DNA from: Kappaphycus alvarezii
Lineage: Eukaryota > Rhodophyta > Florideophyceae > Gigartinales > Solieriaceae
Assembly: GCA_002205965.3 (NCBI GenBank)
Contig: NADL03000678.1
Span: forward strand, 1 to 64,000
DNA: 64,000 nt
Direction: 5' to 3'
The position numbers and the translations under genes were made by a program. Numbering within the stretch: position 1 is the first letter of the stretch; every line of letters starts with the position of its first letter. The notes below the pieces were generated by a model. It saw only the letters and a program-made list of their open reading frames with translations, did not search any database and had not been told where the DNA came from. Positions 22,231-33,059 of this stretch are shown here, piece after piece.

Positions 22231-25200
22231 ATGTCCACTTCCGAATTGACCTCCACGCGAGCGTTCTCCATGGAGATATTGTTGTCTGTTCCCGCTCGGG
22301 AAGGCCGTACGACGGCTCCTGCCAACCTTAATGACAACCCTTCCCCTATTACTCGCACCGCGCCTGCAACCGGCTCCACACGGGAAGAAACGGCGCAGGT
22401 GGAGTCTGCAGGTTCGCATCCTGCCACACAAGCGCCTGTATTGAATAATCGTGTAGAAGTGTCTTCCGGAGCTTCACGCGGGCGCGGGCGACGAAGAAGA
22501 AGAGCAGCTGGGCAACGAAAGGGACGTTATTCTCGCCGTGGAAGAGGGCGAGGTCGCGAAAATAGAGGACCGGGAAGACCTGGCATTGACCCAAGCGAAG
22601 TATGGCCATAAAATACTGCCACCTGCACATCAGTGATTCTGAAGAAAGAATTAGCTGATAAAATGACAAATGACCGCGCGCGACGTCTTTGTAGCACCGC
22701 TGTAAGAAAGACTTTGCTCGAGTGCTCAGTTCACGGACTCGCTCCGACAAGGTGCGGATTGTTTTTTCTCCTGATGAAGGCCTTCCTGGAACCGCCACTG
22801 AAGTGGCTGAACCAGTTTATACGGCTCCGAGATATAGATACGGACTCGTTCACTTTACCGGATAGTTATCGCAATGTGGCTGTCTTGTTGTTTTCGCATA
22901 CTACTGGGTTCATTTTCGCGAAGACTATTTTTGTGCTGCATAAGACTGGAAGCAAAACTCCTTCAATTGAAAGGATGCGCTTTATAGCTGAAAACATTCT
23001 AACTTATTCAGGGACTGGCAGAGGTGCAGGCGGGGAAACAGGTTGGAATGATTAGCGCGACAAGACGAGACATCTATCGGATTTCAAACACATGGCTTTT
23101 CGAAAGACTAAGAAGCTGTTTTCATTCCCCTCTACCAATAAGCGACCTTCGACGACGATCTCTTTGGTACAAGGGCTGCAGACAATCAAGTTAAGACCTT
23201 GAGTGATCGCAAGGCTGATAGGGATGGTTATTCAGCAGATACAGTTGCTGACGCGCTGTTACGCATCGTTTTGGCTCTACGGTTCCGAAGGAGAGGTGAA
23301 ACACAACTGGAATTGGTGCGCAAGATGCTCACGAAGCTGGCAGACAGTTGTGGGGAAGATTCGTCAAGCGGGTGCATTGTGACGTGGGACAGAGGATACG
23401 GGAAGGAATCATTTATGGAATTGCACGCCGACTTTGGATTCAATTCCGTGTTTGTCGTTCCCGAGCACCTCCTCCGAGTTCACTCATTTGTTGGGCTGTA
23501 CTACCTCGCTCCAATTAGGAATGAATTGGGGGAGGAAGCAGCGGAAAAGGAAGAGCTCGAGGATGGCAGCGCGAGTGAAAACAATCGCTCGGCTGTAACT
23601 GGCCTTGAAGGCGACGAAGAACAGGCCCATCCAGTTGAAGTGGCATGTGTGCGGCCATCACCTGAGTCACATTTTCGTAATATATTGAAACGTGTTGATG
23701 TGCCCTCCGAGGTAAAACTCTGCAAGACGCGCGCGTGTGGCACAGGGCTATTAATCGTTGCTTTATGGGGGTTATATGAAGGTGCAAATGCATATGCGTA
23801 CGTGAAGAGAATTTTTGGTGTCGGGTTTGAATCAACCATTCAGAAGTCTTGAAGCGCCAGCAACAGAAAAATTTTCAGGGTCTTCATAGAAACTGTCTTA
23901 TAGTCAGGTTGTGCTGGTGAATACAGCACGAACGTATAGTGAAAGCATGAGATCAGAACGAGATGGGGGCTGGATTACTTGATTCAGATTAGTATATAAC
24001 TAAAAAGTAAATCCCATCCCTCTGATTACCATGGCATCAATCAAGGGATATGAACAGTTTGCAATTCCTTCTCCTCATCCCACTACAATTTATGACCGGC
24101 GAAGATCTCTCGTCATTGATGACGATCCTTATCTAGGAAAAGATGTATTTATTGCAAGCGATAATGCGGGGGATACTGCTGGGAACCGCTTGGGGCAGCG
24201 CAAAACGACCGCCATCATCGTTCGTGAGCCTGGAACTGAGAACTTTTGCAGGATTCTACGACTCATGTACACGGTACCGTCCTCGGTACAGGACAATCTG
24301 AACACATAGATTGCTGTATCGAAACATTACGTTCGTCCTGACAAGGTTCTGCTCACGAATAAGAGATCTAACGAGGCTATTGCGAAAGGCGCGAATTTTG
24401 CGCTGAAATAATTACTGGATGATGCCCTCCGTGAGAAATGCGAGCTGCTTACTGTCGGTCAGCGATGTGCAGAATGGTTTGTGCTGCGGCAGTTCCGCGT
24501 AACGACTCCGGACGCGGGCTTCATTCTAATGAGCAACGTAGAAGTGAGATCTGTATTAGGACTACCCACTGGCAAAAGTCAGGAAAAATCACCGCGCGAA
24601 TGGTTCGAATTATTATTTCCGATCTGGTTCAGCTCTAAAGTTTCAACCGGGGCGATGAAAAGGGGGAGGTGTAAATGAAGATGCGGTCATGAGTTCTCTG
24701 CTAGCCCTGACTCTAGTTAAGGAAATTTTCGAGGTGGGCAAGTTTTGCATGCAGACGGCGCGGTATTTAGCCTGTTCGCCTGATGGTTTGGCTTTGCTTA
24801 ACCCTGATGTTATTGGGAACCTAGCGCCGGAGCTGAGAGACCTCAGTTCTGACCCTGACATTTTAGACCATTTCGTGGTGGCTCCTGTAGAGATCAAAAC
24901 CAGAGTCGCCTAGTCAAGCCTTGGCCAAGCTATTACTTTTGCGAGCGCAGACGTCATTCAATGCGAAGTTGGAGACGAATGTTTTAGAAAGTACTTTCCA
25001 AAAGAGCACATGGGCCAGTTGTTACTGCAGCTACTTGTGGTTGACCTAAGGGACGCCGTGTATGTCGCCGCAGCAGAAGCTGGAATTCTATAAACAGTTG
25101 TGATGAGGTGTTCGGACGACACACTGCAAGAATGTTTTCCGGTATTGAAGGCTTTTCCCGGTCCCGTCGTTGAATGGGCGCATGAGCAGAATCTAACTGT

Positions 25201-26128
25201 TCCTGCATTCATACCGGCAAAATGCAGAGCGATGCTAGTTTATCGGCACAAATTTTGGCTACTTTTTGACCACCATGCCAGCGAAAACGGCACTTTTCGG
25301 CCCTTGAAACTCTTTAAACACGCTGCGCAGAGCTTCTAATCCAAAACCAAGGGAGGTGTGGACGGAGGTACTCAACAGAGGGCTATTCTCGGAAGTTCAA
25401 ACTCACACTTAAAGTGGGAACAAAAGCTTAATTCTCAGACAACCAAGACGCTAGCTATAAATGCGTTCATTGCATGGCGTATAGTTGAGAGACAAGAGCT
25501 GTTAGAGACGGCCGAAACCTTTCGCTTCTTAGATAGCTAGCGCAATCTTCTTAACAAGGTACAAGTCACAGCTGATTTTATGTTCGATGCCGCTACGGAG
25601 CTCCTTTGGTATGCGGAAACAGTTGCTGTTTCTGGTGAAAAAAGCAGAAATAGTGACGTGGGGTGCCTAAGCCCACGAGCGATGGACCAGTTAATTGTAA
25701 AAGCACATGCGTGGAAGCGAGAGCGTCTCATTATCTTTAATGGAAGTGATGGCGTCGCTCTACGCATGTCCATTTGCGGCCATACTCCCAAGCAGACGTC
25801 AAAAATACTCTACTGCGTTTTGTGTGGTCAGAACAAGAGGAGCTGGAGGTGACACCGTTCATCTTTCTCTAGTTCTCTGTGTAATGTTCATTTCTGTATC
25901 GGAAAGTACCGCGGGCTTCTCATGAGCTGTTGGAACGTTTGGCACACCTCCAAAGTTATGACACTCCGACAGACACCAGGGCCATCGCCTTCAACAGAAG
26001 AACACGGGAACTCGTTAGCAAATCCATCCCAAAATGAAGACGCGACGAACGAAACTGCGGAAAACGAGGGCTCAGATAACGAGGGCGCTTTTATTGTTGA
26101 TGCGTGGAAAGAACACTCGGAGGATTAA
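22231..26128 (+). pseudogene. piggyBac-like transposase with inserted YqaJ-like nuclease domain
   Basis: Starts at ATG 22231. Domain order: a Gly/Arg-rich basic N-terminus (22470-22590, RGRGRRRRR type, probably nuclear); a large N-terminal region to 23055; D-D-D-L-F-G-T-R at about 23150; V-T-W-D-R-G-Y-G-K with a candidate catalytic Asp at 23388; D-D-D-P-Y-L-G-K-D-V-F at 24115; a nuclease-like block with W-F-V-L-R-Q-F-R-V-T (24475), G-V-N-E-D-A-V (24665), C-S-P-D-G-L-A (24775) and V-E-I-K-T-R (24890); T-K-G-G-V-D-G with a candidate third Asp at 25361; and a Cys/His-rich tail (25780-25970) ending C-W-N-V-W-H. The GGVD and Cys-rich tail are piggyBac features. The G..E..SPDG..EIK pattern is that of YqaJ/lambda-exonuclease-type nucleases. 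Defects: TAA 22609, TAG 23053, TAG 24307, TAA 24408, TAG 24911, TAA 25091, TAA 25337, TAG 25538, and frame changes near 23055, 23850-24030, 24670 and 25850. Confidence 0.7.
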
Positions 26129-26353
26129 GTCGGGGACGGTGAAATACAACAAAAACCAAAAAACGGGACAGTAACACGTTCAGCTGCCCGTAAATAGAGC
26201 TTGACGGATGATGACAACTTTTGATGTGTCTCCCCAATTTTTGCAGAGAACCCGCAGGACGTAATATTAAGTGCTTGGAAAGTGTAGCAGTCTTGTTTGT
26301 GGCCTTTTTGCAGCCACATTTATGAATAAAAATGAGGTAAGTCAAGGCTTTTT

Positions 26354-26373
26354 TTGATCACTGCAGTGATCAA
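26354..26373. repeat. Internal palindrome near the right end
   Basis: A perfect 20-bp palindrome with the core GATCACTGCAGTGATC, sharing the GATCACTnnAGTGATC frame of the two outer copies. It lies about 200 bp inside the right end, and could be a second binding site or the true end of a shorter relative. Confidence 0.5.
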
Positions 26374-26559
26374 AACACGATTTTCATCCCTCCGGAAGTG
26401 TCTCGAACGACGCATGTTTGACACTCTGACGTTCTTGCCTTTCTTCACCGTTGGCCTCCAAACAATGTCAGATGGCCTCTTACCCCGTCTTCTACTAGCG
26501 CATATACTATATTGACGGAAAGGACAAAAAGTGGCGAACTACTGCCTCATAAAAAGTTG

Positions 26560-26577
26560 TGATCACTATAGTGATCA
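26560..26577. repeat. Right palindromic end of the piggyBac-like element
   Basis: TGATCACTATAGTGATCA, a perfect palindrome followed immediately by TTAA. Confidence 0.55.
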
Positions 26578-26680
26578 TTAAATCCTGGGACTAGGGATAT
26601 GGTTGTAACCACTGTCAGTAATTGTTGTAACCATTGGCAGTAGTTACTGTATGGTAGAGGCTGTGTTAGCGATGAGGATA

Positions 26681-27291
26681 GAAAATGGCAGGCACAATGA
26701 ATGGTTACAAAGTTCTCCGGGGATGACGTTGCAGTCCCGTATTTGAGAAATTTAATAGAGCAAGCTCCTAAAACAGTCGGTTAGCGCGATTCTTCAGTAG
26801 TTGTTCTCCGTCCCTTGTGCTCCCTCCGCCCCGATCGAGTAGTGAGGACTGCCTTAAACTGCCGTTCAGATAGCTGTAAATCAATACTGTACATACAGTA
26901 AGCGATAACCACTGTATCATCATGCGGACAATAAAATAGGACTGCCACTTTAAGAGAACTTGGCGGTCTTTGTACCCCTGTAGACACCCGCGGCTGCCTG
27001 CGCGTCGCCCTTTTATTTGACCCTCGGCGGTCCTCGGGTTATTATCCCTAGCTAACCCTCAAGTACATTTTGTCCTACAACTACACGTGTCCGGGCTACT
27101 TAAGTACTGTTCCTTTCAGCCGGACCCGGCTCTGCCCGACATTGGGTCACGTCATTGCTGCTGCTAGCGTCGCCACCGTCGAAGTCTTCACACACCTGGC
27201 AATCTAGGGCACAAGTCATTGCAATTGCCAAGTCAGATCAGTCGTGGCCCGTTGTTGGCCACGACCTTTGCACAATATGCGCTGTCCAACA
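26681..27291 (-). repeat. 3' LTR of the copia-like fossil
   Basis: About 611 bp. The minus-strand start is TGTTGGACAG at 27291. The block 27291-27191 matches 34796-34695, and the block 26940-26681 matches 33330-33060 (shared GGATGACGTTGCAGTCCCG, TTAGCGCGATTC and TGTGCTCCCTCC words, among others). The middle 250 bp has no counterpart in the other LTR that I can see. Confidence 0.65.
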
Positions 27292-28015
27292 TGCCACCTA
27301 GCTGGGCCGAAACCTCCCAAATACAGTACTAGGCCCAATTAAAGAAGTCATCGGTAATATCGGTTCGTTGCAGGATTCAACGTACAGTAACGACTACCGC
27401 ATGACCGTGGCAACCTAGTTACAGTGGATAAACAACCGAAATACAGTTTCTATATATACAATACAGCGGTCACGAGAGTTGGAGGTGGCTTCTTCGTCAC
27501 CAAGTTGACAATGTCACTATCTTCAAATCATACCATGTCAATGACCAAAAATTCCGTTTTAACAATCAAGACTTGATCAATCTTCGCGCTCTCCCTTCCA
27601 CTTCCCCGTCTATGCCTCCCTTGTATCAGAATGGCTTTCCTTTGTCGTGGCTTAGCTCTCCTCAGTCCCCGCTTATGCCAGACATAATTTTTATCAGGGC
27701 CGCTGGACCGCGATTCGAAGCGCAGAGTCATCAGCATTACATCGAAAATCATGGCGGAATTTCACCGCAAACACGTCAATCTTCGATCACCTCATCCCCG
27801 AAAGAGCGCTTAGAAACTCTCGGGACCCAAATCCCTCGACACCCAATGGTTGACAACGAGACGGTGGAAGCTGATATTGATGTGTAGTTGGAATCTACGT
27901 GTCAGGGGAACCCGTATCCTTCGTGTGGGTCGAAGTGGAAAAGGTCGGTTAGGAGTATATTTTAATTCAACTAAAAATTAAAACAAAAGTTGGGATTTTG
28001 GCTGTAGTAGTTTTG

Positions 28016-29922
28016 TCATATTCCGGGTGCCATAATATCGAACTCCAAGTGGAACCACAAGCACGTGTGCAATGTTGCAGGAGTAAAGTGCAGTTTCTTC
28101 GAGTTCGGCACCGACGTCAGCATATAGTGGGTTATGTAAGCGTGCTTAAAGCGCATTAGCGACATTTGGTAACCAAAAAAAAAGACACTAAGGTGGAATA
28201 CGATGGTCTGGGAGTTTATAGTGACCAAAAACCGTTTTAGCTGCAGATTTCTTCTGCAGCCACCTATAAATCCTCTATCTGGTTTCATCTTCTCGGCTTC
28301 ATGAATTATATCCGAATACAAGAGCCCAAATGCACAGATTTGATTGAGATTGCGAAATCTGTTTAGGTTTTTCTTTGTCAAGGCATCAGCGATGTTGTTC
28401 GTGCTTTTGATCCACTGCATGATGGCGACTTCTCCTGACTCAAAAGAGTCTCTCAACCAGTATGCCATGAGTCCAGCCCGATCGGCTAACTCTTCCGCTG
28501 CAATTATCTCCGCCTCATGGACGAAAACGAGAATCGAGCCTGCTTAGAGCTGTGCCAGTCGATAGCATGGAATATTTTAGAGGTCGGGAAGAATATTCCG
28601 GAGAATTAACCAGTTTGGTCGTAGGAATATTTCCCTTGGCTCGCGTCCGAGAATTCTAAGTAAGCGATTCTGTTACTATTGAAATCCTGAGCGGAAGGTA
28701 CTCGATGTGCTATAATGGGATCAAGTTTTTGAATCTCGTGGAGCGCACGATTAGCTTCACCCTATTATCTTACTCTAAGATCTAAGGTCCATTGCTGCAA
28801 GGTACTACAGATAAATGCTGCAGGATCCATTATTCCGTATCAGAGCCAATTGAGTTGCCCGGCGAGGGCTTGGATTTTTTTGACGTCGTGCAGTGAGTAT
28901 TTATTGTCTTGCCCTTTTCTTCTATTTCGATCCAATTGAAGTTGGATAATTGTATCCATTTATTCCTTCAAAGAGACAGCAATGCTGAACTTGCTGTCTT
29001 GGGATATATGAATTTTATTGAAACCCAGATTGGATTCAGCGATGAATTTGCCGACCTTGAAGCGTGTCGAAAGTGCGTCATGGAAAACGTTGGATTACCT
29101 GTGGGTTTGCTGCATGCAAGAAATCGTCCACAACTTTTTTAACAATAGGAAGGAGATTCCCAGATGAACTTCGCATCAGGAATAGCTGCGGCATTTTCAA
29201 AATGCATTCCAAACCATTGTAGAACATCTAATATTCGATTGAGAGTTGAAACAGCCGGCCTGATTCGACGATACTATACTCTAAGACGAGCAGCTTCCAT
29301 ACTAAGAAGCTGTTATTAGTATAGCCTCTCGAGAGGCGGACATAGACGTTGCGATTCAATGATCCAGATTGATTAAATGCTCTAGAGATGTAAATCGTCG
29401 CTAAGGAAAGTTGAAGTATCGCTGCAGCAGAAAGGGGAGCCCATATGATACGAAACTGAGCCGTTGCTGAGTCCTTGCAATGAAAATTTTCTCCTTGTAC
29501 CTATTAACATATGAAACAAATCGGCTCTTGTTTTTTAATTTTTATGATTCTTAATCAAGTTTGACTTGGAAAAAACAATTCGACGATAAAAGATTTGAAT
29601 CTTTTGGTAGGTTTCTGACGCTGGCTTCCCGATACGCGTTTTTATCCCTGTATTTGTACTTTTCCTTCCCAAATGATACCTCAATAAGCCAAATTGGTGC
29701 AATCGAAGCTATTTTGCTTTCAGTCACAAGTCCATCACCAATAGCGTTTCGAATTTGCCGAAGTATTGATTGATTTTCTGATTTCAACTCGTCTAATAAA
29801 ATCATCTCTTTCACAATGGGGGTATTACCAACATTCATGTCCGTTCGACTTGTTGGGGTACTCCTATTTATGTCAACCCCGTATTCTTCATCTCGAGCCT
29901 GATTGGTTTCTGTATTCGTCAC
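28016..29922 (-). pseudogene. RT remnants and RNase H end of the copia-like fossil
   Basis: The clearest part is 28540-28260. There, A-E-L-A-D-R-A-G-L-M-A-Y-W-L-R-D-S-F-E and W-I-K-S-T-N-N-I-A-D-A-L-T-K match the end of copia RNase H (W-I-x-T-x-x-N-x-A-D-x-L-T-K). Between 28560 and 29922 only scraps of RT-like sequence remain. A charged minus-strand frame at 29551-29922 probably lies between integrase and RT. A fossil too worn for exact domain borders. Confidence 0.6.
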
Positions 29923-30174
29923 GAACTACATTGACTCCGTGGCCGTTATCAGGGTATCTTCGACATCATCGATCCGACGCGAGATCGATGAAGAGCGTTT
30001 TTCTTCATTTATAGCGTTATGAGACCTTTTTTTCTCTGGTGTGGTTCTTGGCGCGGAAGCAGACAGAATGGGTGCAAAAACATCAGATTCAACCTCTTCA
30101 TCCACAAGGATCTCATGATATTGTCTTTTTCCGGCATGTTCGATACTATCCAATTCTTGCAAAAGGAATGAAGA

Positions 30175-31710
30175 TTACAGCCTTATGTCCTTGTATGCGA
30201 CTTTCAGCTGTTTACCATTTCCGAATTTGCTCCGAGTGGGCTCTACGAAATGTTCTTTTGCGTTTTGAAGGTACCCCAAACTCTGGACGCAGTGTTTTTT
30301 TCGTTTCTCAAAAAAATATACAGGAGTTTTTTCAGTGAGGAGATGTGACGGGATAATATTTGGTGATCCAGATTCCAGCATCTTCGAGAGAGGGCGACGT
30401 GCAGTTTGCTCATTATTTGCTTCAATTAATTTCGAATCCACTCGTGTCTGTGTTAGGCCAAGAATTGATGGAGTGCATCCCCTAGCAAGCTCAAAGGCAC
30501 TGACACGATTGTTTCCACGGAGAAGATTTGTAGCGAGGACGGCCCGTGAAAAAATCTCCTGATCTGTGAACAAAGTACTTTTCTTGTCTATCTCGTGCAT
30601 TTTATCCTTTATAATACGCAGCGACATCTGACGTTGAGCAAATTTTCCACTCTCCACTGAACCAGCTTTGCTATTCCTCCTTACCGGCGGGGGTTTTGGT
30701 TTGGTACCATGATTTTGCAATATTTGCGCAATGATATCGCTTTAAATTTCCTGGTCCAATGATATTGACGGAGGAGCTCTATTCAGTGCGATCCCGTTCG
30801 TTTCAAAGAGTCTTGAAGCTTCTCCCATATCAGCGGTCGACACAACAACATCGTTTGCAAAAGTGTGAAGCCAAATATTTTATATGGAATATTCGGCACT
30901 TCGTCAATTCTACCACATACATGAAAGAAATTTGCACTTCCTCGTTAATGGTTCGGAGTAGTTTACTCAAGGATACTCTGCGAAGATTTCGTGGCCTTCC
31001 AGTCGTCTTGCAGCTAGAGCGCTTTGCAAAAGATTAGAGAGCTTGCACCAAGACTGGAGAAATAACTTCGCCATGTCTGCAGAAATCCTTCATGTCCCTC
31101 AGAGGTAATTGAGAGTACAGATGAAGTTCTGAAGAGAATTCTTTTGCAGATTTTCACATAAAGCGTTATTTTCTGTTACTGCCGCCAATCCTATCTCCTT
31201 GCGTTCCAAGCAAAGCACGCTGTGTCGCAATATAGCTTTGTAATTTGGAGATTTGATTCACGACAATATGAAGGTGAGTTCTAGTTTCTCTGTCTTCAGT
31301 AATGTAGACTGGAAGCACTATTTTGCTATCCAATCGTTCGAAAACAACCGACGGTATTTTGAGAACACGAGATGTCTGAGAAATGATTTGCTCAACATAC
31401 AATTTCCGATTAAAACAGGACCATCGCCCTTCGTGACGTAGAATGGAATAAAAATTATTCCCTTTCAATTCTTCAAGAGGTCGTCTCTATATAACGAATG
31501 TGAGCTTTGTATCGCTGCATTTCTCACCATAGCCGGGGTAGATTGACCACAATATAAAATGTACAACTTGAATTCGATGCCTATTGCTAAAGAAAACGTT
31601 ACCGCAGACTTAATTTCCCCAACTGATTGGGGACAAAGCCCGTCCAGGATAGGATTGGGGCCATCATGCAAAGCAGTCAGATTGAAATTGGTAGGGGTTC
31701 CGCTTACCAA
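30175..31710 (-). pseudogene. Protease and integrase region of the copia-like fossil
   Basis: Protease: H-D-G-P-N-P-I-L-D-x-x-C-P-Q-S-V-G near 31640, the usual retropepsin D-x-G-C-x-x-S layout of copia-type elements in decayed form. Integrase: N-terminal region 31468-31166, then the downstream portion 30720-30175 with E-I-F-S-R-A-V-L-A-T-N-L-L-R-G-N-N-R and S-A-F-E-L-A-R-G-C-T-P-S. These match the C-terminal catalytic helix area of copia integrases (the A-x-x-A/xxNxxP...SPYE/FEL box). Several breaks. Confidence 0.6.
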
Positions 31711-31989
31711 GCTCCTTTGCCTTTGTAATGCTTGGAGCCGGGACGAAAATATCCGTCTAAATGTTCGGGTATTTCGTTCCGTTCGGTTTCTTCTTCGCTA
31801 CGATTGTTGGATTCTCAGATCTTCAAAGTGGCAAACTCGGACATTGGCACTTCAAATCACCGCGAGCGTTATCATTTTTTCCACAATACATGTAGGCTTC
31901 TCCGACACGCCAGCACTTTTGACTTCTCCCTCTTGGTATCCAGATGGGATCTGTAATTTTCTACGTCTTTTCGACAATTCTTCCGCTTG

Positions 31990-33050
31990 TTTCCGTTGAA
32001 AGAGCAATTGATAGATTATTTCCTGTTCTTTTCCTCTCTTTGATCCGCCTCACGACTACTGAAGAAACTCCTGGCCTAATGATCCGATGAGCTTTCAAAA
32101 AGAGCCTCTTGAGATCGGAGACTCATTTCTGTTAATAGTCTGAGCAAGAGAGCGAAGTGCAATAACAGCATCGTCAAGACTCAGAATACAACGTGGGTCA
32201 TAGGATGCAATGGACTTGGCTACATCTTGAGTACCAATTAGCTTCTCTATATTGTCGAAGATGGGCTTCACATCTCGACACATGGTGTTGAAGCGACTTG
32301 TGACCTTCATTAATGAGAGGTTGTCGTTACGACTTGAAATCCCTGAGACTCTCCCAATCGAGACAGCAACCTTCTTTGTACTCAAAGATATCTTCTGTGG
32401 ATCTTTCATTGTATAGCTGAACTTTTTCTCAGAGAGTATAAATCCCTTATCTCGTTCCTCTGCTATTCCGATAAGACAGAGTTTTGCATTGGTAAGGGGC
32501 TCTTTAGAGAGTGAGGCGTTATTAAGCATAGTAATTGCCAGTACTTCTCCGAATTGAGATTGACTGCTAGATCCTACTTTCATCAAGTGTTTGGGCCCGA
32601 GTCCGCGGAGCCTTGACATATAACGGTTAAGATCCTAATTTTACTTGCGCTTCCAAGAAGTTACCTTAATCAAGGAGTTCATGAGGCTTAGAGCCACAAA
32701 GAAGGGCGTATCTTGAGCGATCAGGTCCATTATCTCTTGAAAAGCTTTTACTTGGTCTTACTGCTGGTAATAGATCTTCCCTTGCTCTTTTTCTTCGTCC
32801 GCAAGACTCTTATAAGCTTCATAAAGACCTCAATCATACAACTGACGCCCAAGTGTGTGGAATAATGTCCTGAAGAACTTGTATGTTCCCTTCTCGGCTG
32901 CAGTTGCGATTAACTAAACGCAACCTGCAACATTCTTTCTCCAAGACAGAAAATCTTGATCCAGCTCGAGTACTGGAAGTTTTCTCATGCCTAGAATTTG
33001 CTTGGAGTCCGTCTTTGGGTCTTTACCTGTGATGGAGGCTTTTTCAGTAA
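31990..33050 (-). pseudogene. Gag region of the copia-like fossil
   Basis: Upstream part about 33030-32640: L-P-V-L-E-L-D-x-D-F-L-S-W-R-K-N-V is the opening typical of copia-type Gag (a charged, tryptophan-containing helix). It is followed by helical segments to about 32100 (C-R-D-V-K-P-I-F-D-N-I-E-K-L). A Cys-rich zinc-knuckle-like stretch lies near 31940-31880, between gag and protease. Fossil with several breaks. Confidence 0.55.
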
Positions 33051-33059
33051 GAGGGAGCG

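Larger units (their letters stand above)
22044..26577 (+). mobile_element. piggyBac-like DNA transposon with embedded YqaJ-type nuclease, decayed
   Basis: About 4.5 kb, with one long coding region on the plus strand (22231 to about 26128). It is bracketed by near-identical 18-bp palindromes, TGATGACTATAGTGATCA at 22044-22061 and TGATCACTATAGTGATCA at 26560-26577. A related 20-bp palindrome lies inside at 26354-26373. After the outer palindromes both sides show a CTTTTT run, read inward. TTAA, the piggyBac target, directly follows the right palindrome (26578-26581), but the left flank is GTAT, so the target duplication is not confirmed. The coding region has about ten disabling changes, so the copy is dead. 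Alternative superfamily: one of the ISL2EU/PHIS group, which are also known to carry YqaJ nucleases. Confidence 0.65.

Noticed and set aside
27573-27887. 104-codon plus-strand frame inside the copia-like fossil
   Set aside because: It starts with TTG, lies antisense between RNase H and the 3' LTR, and has no recognisable motif.
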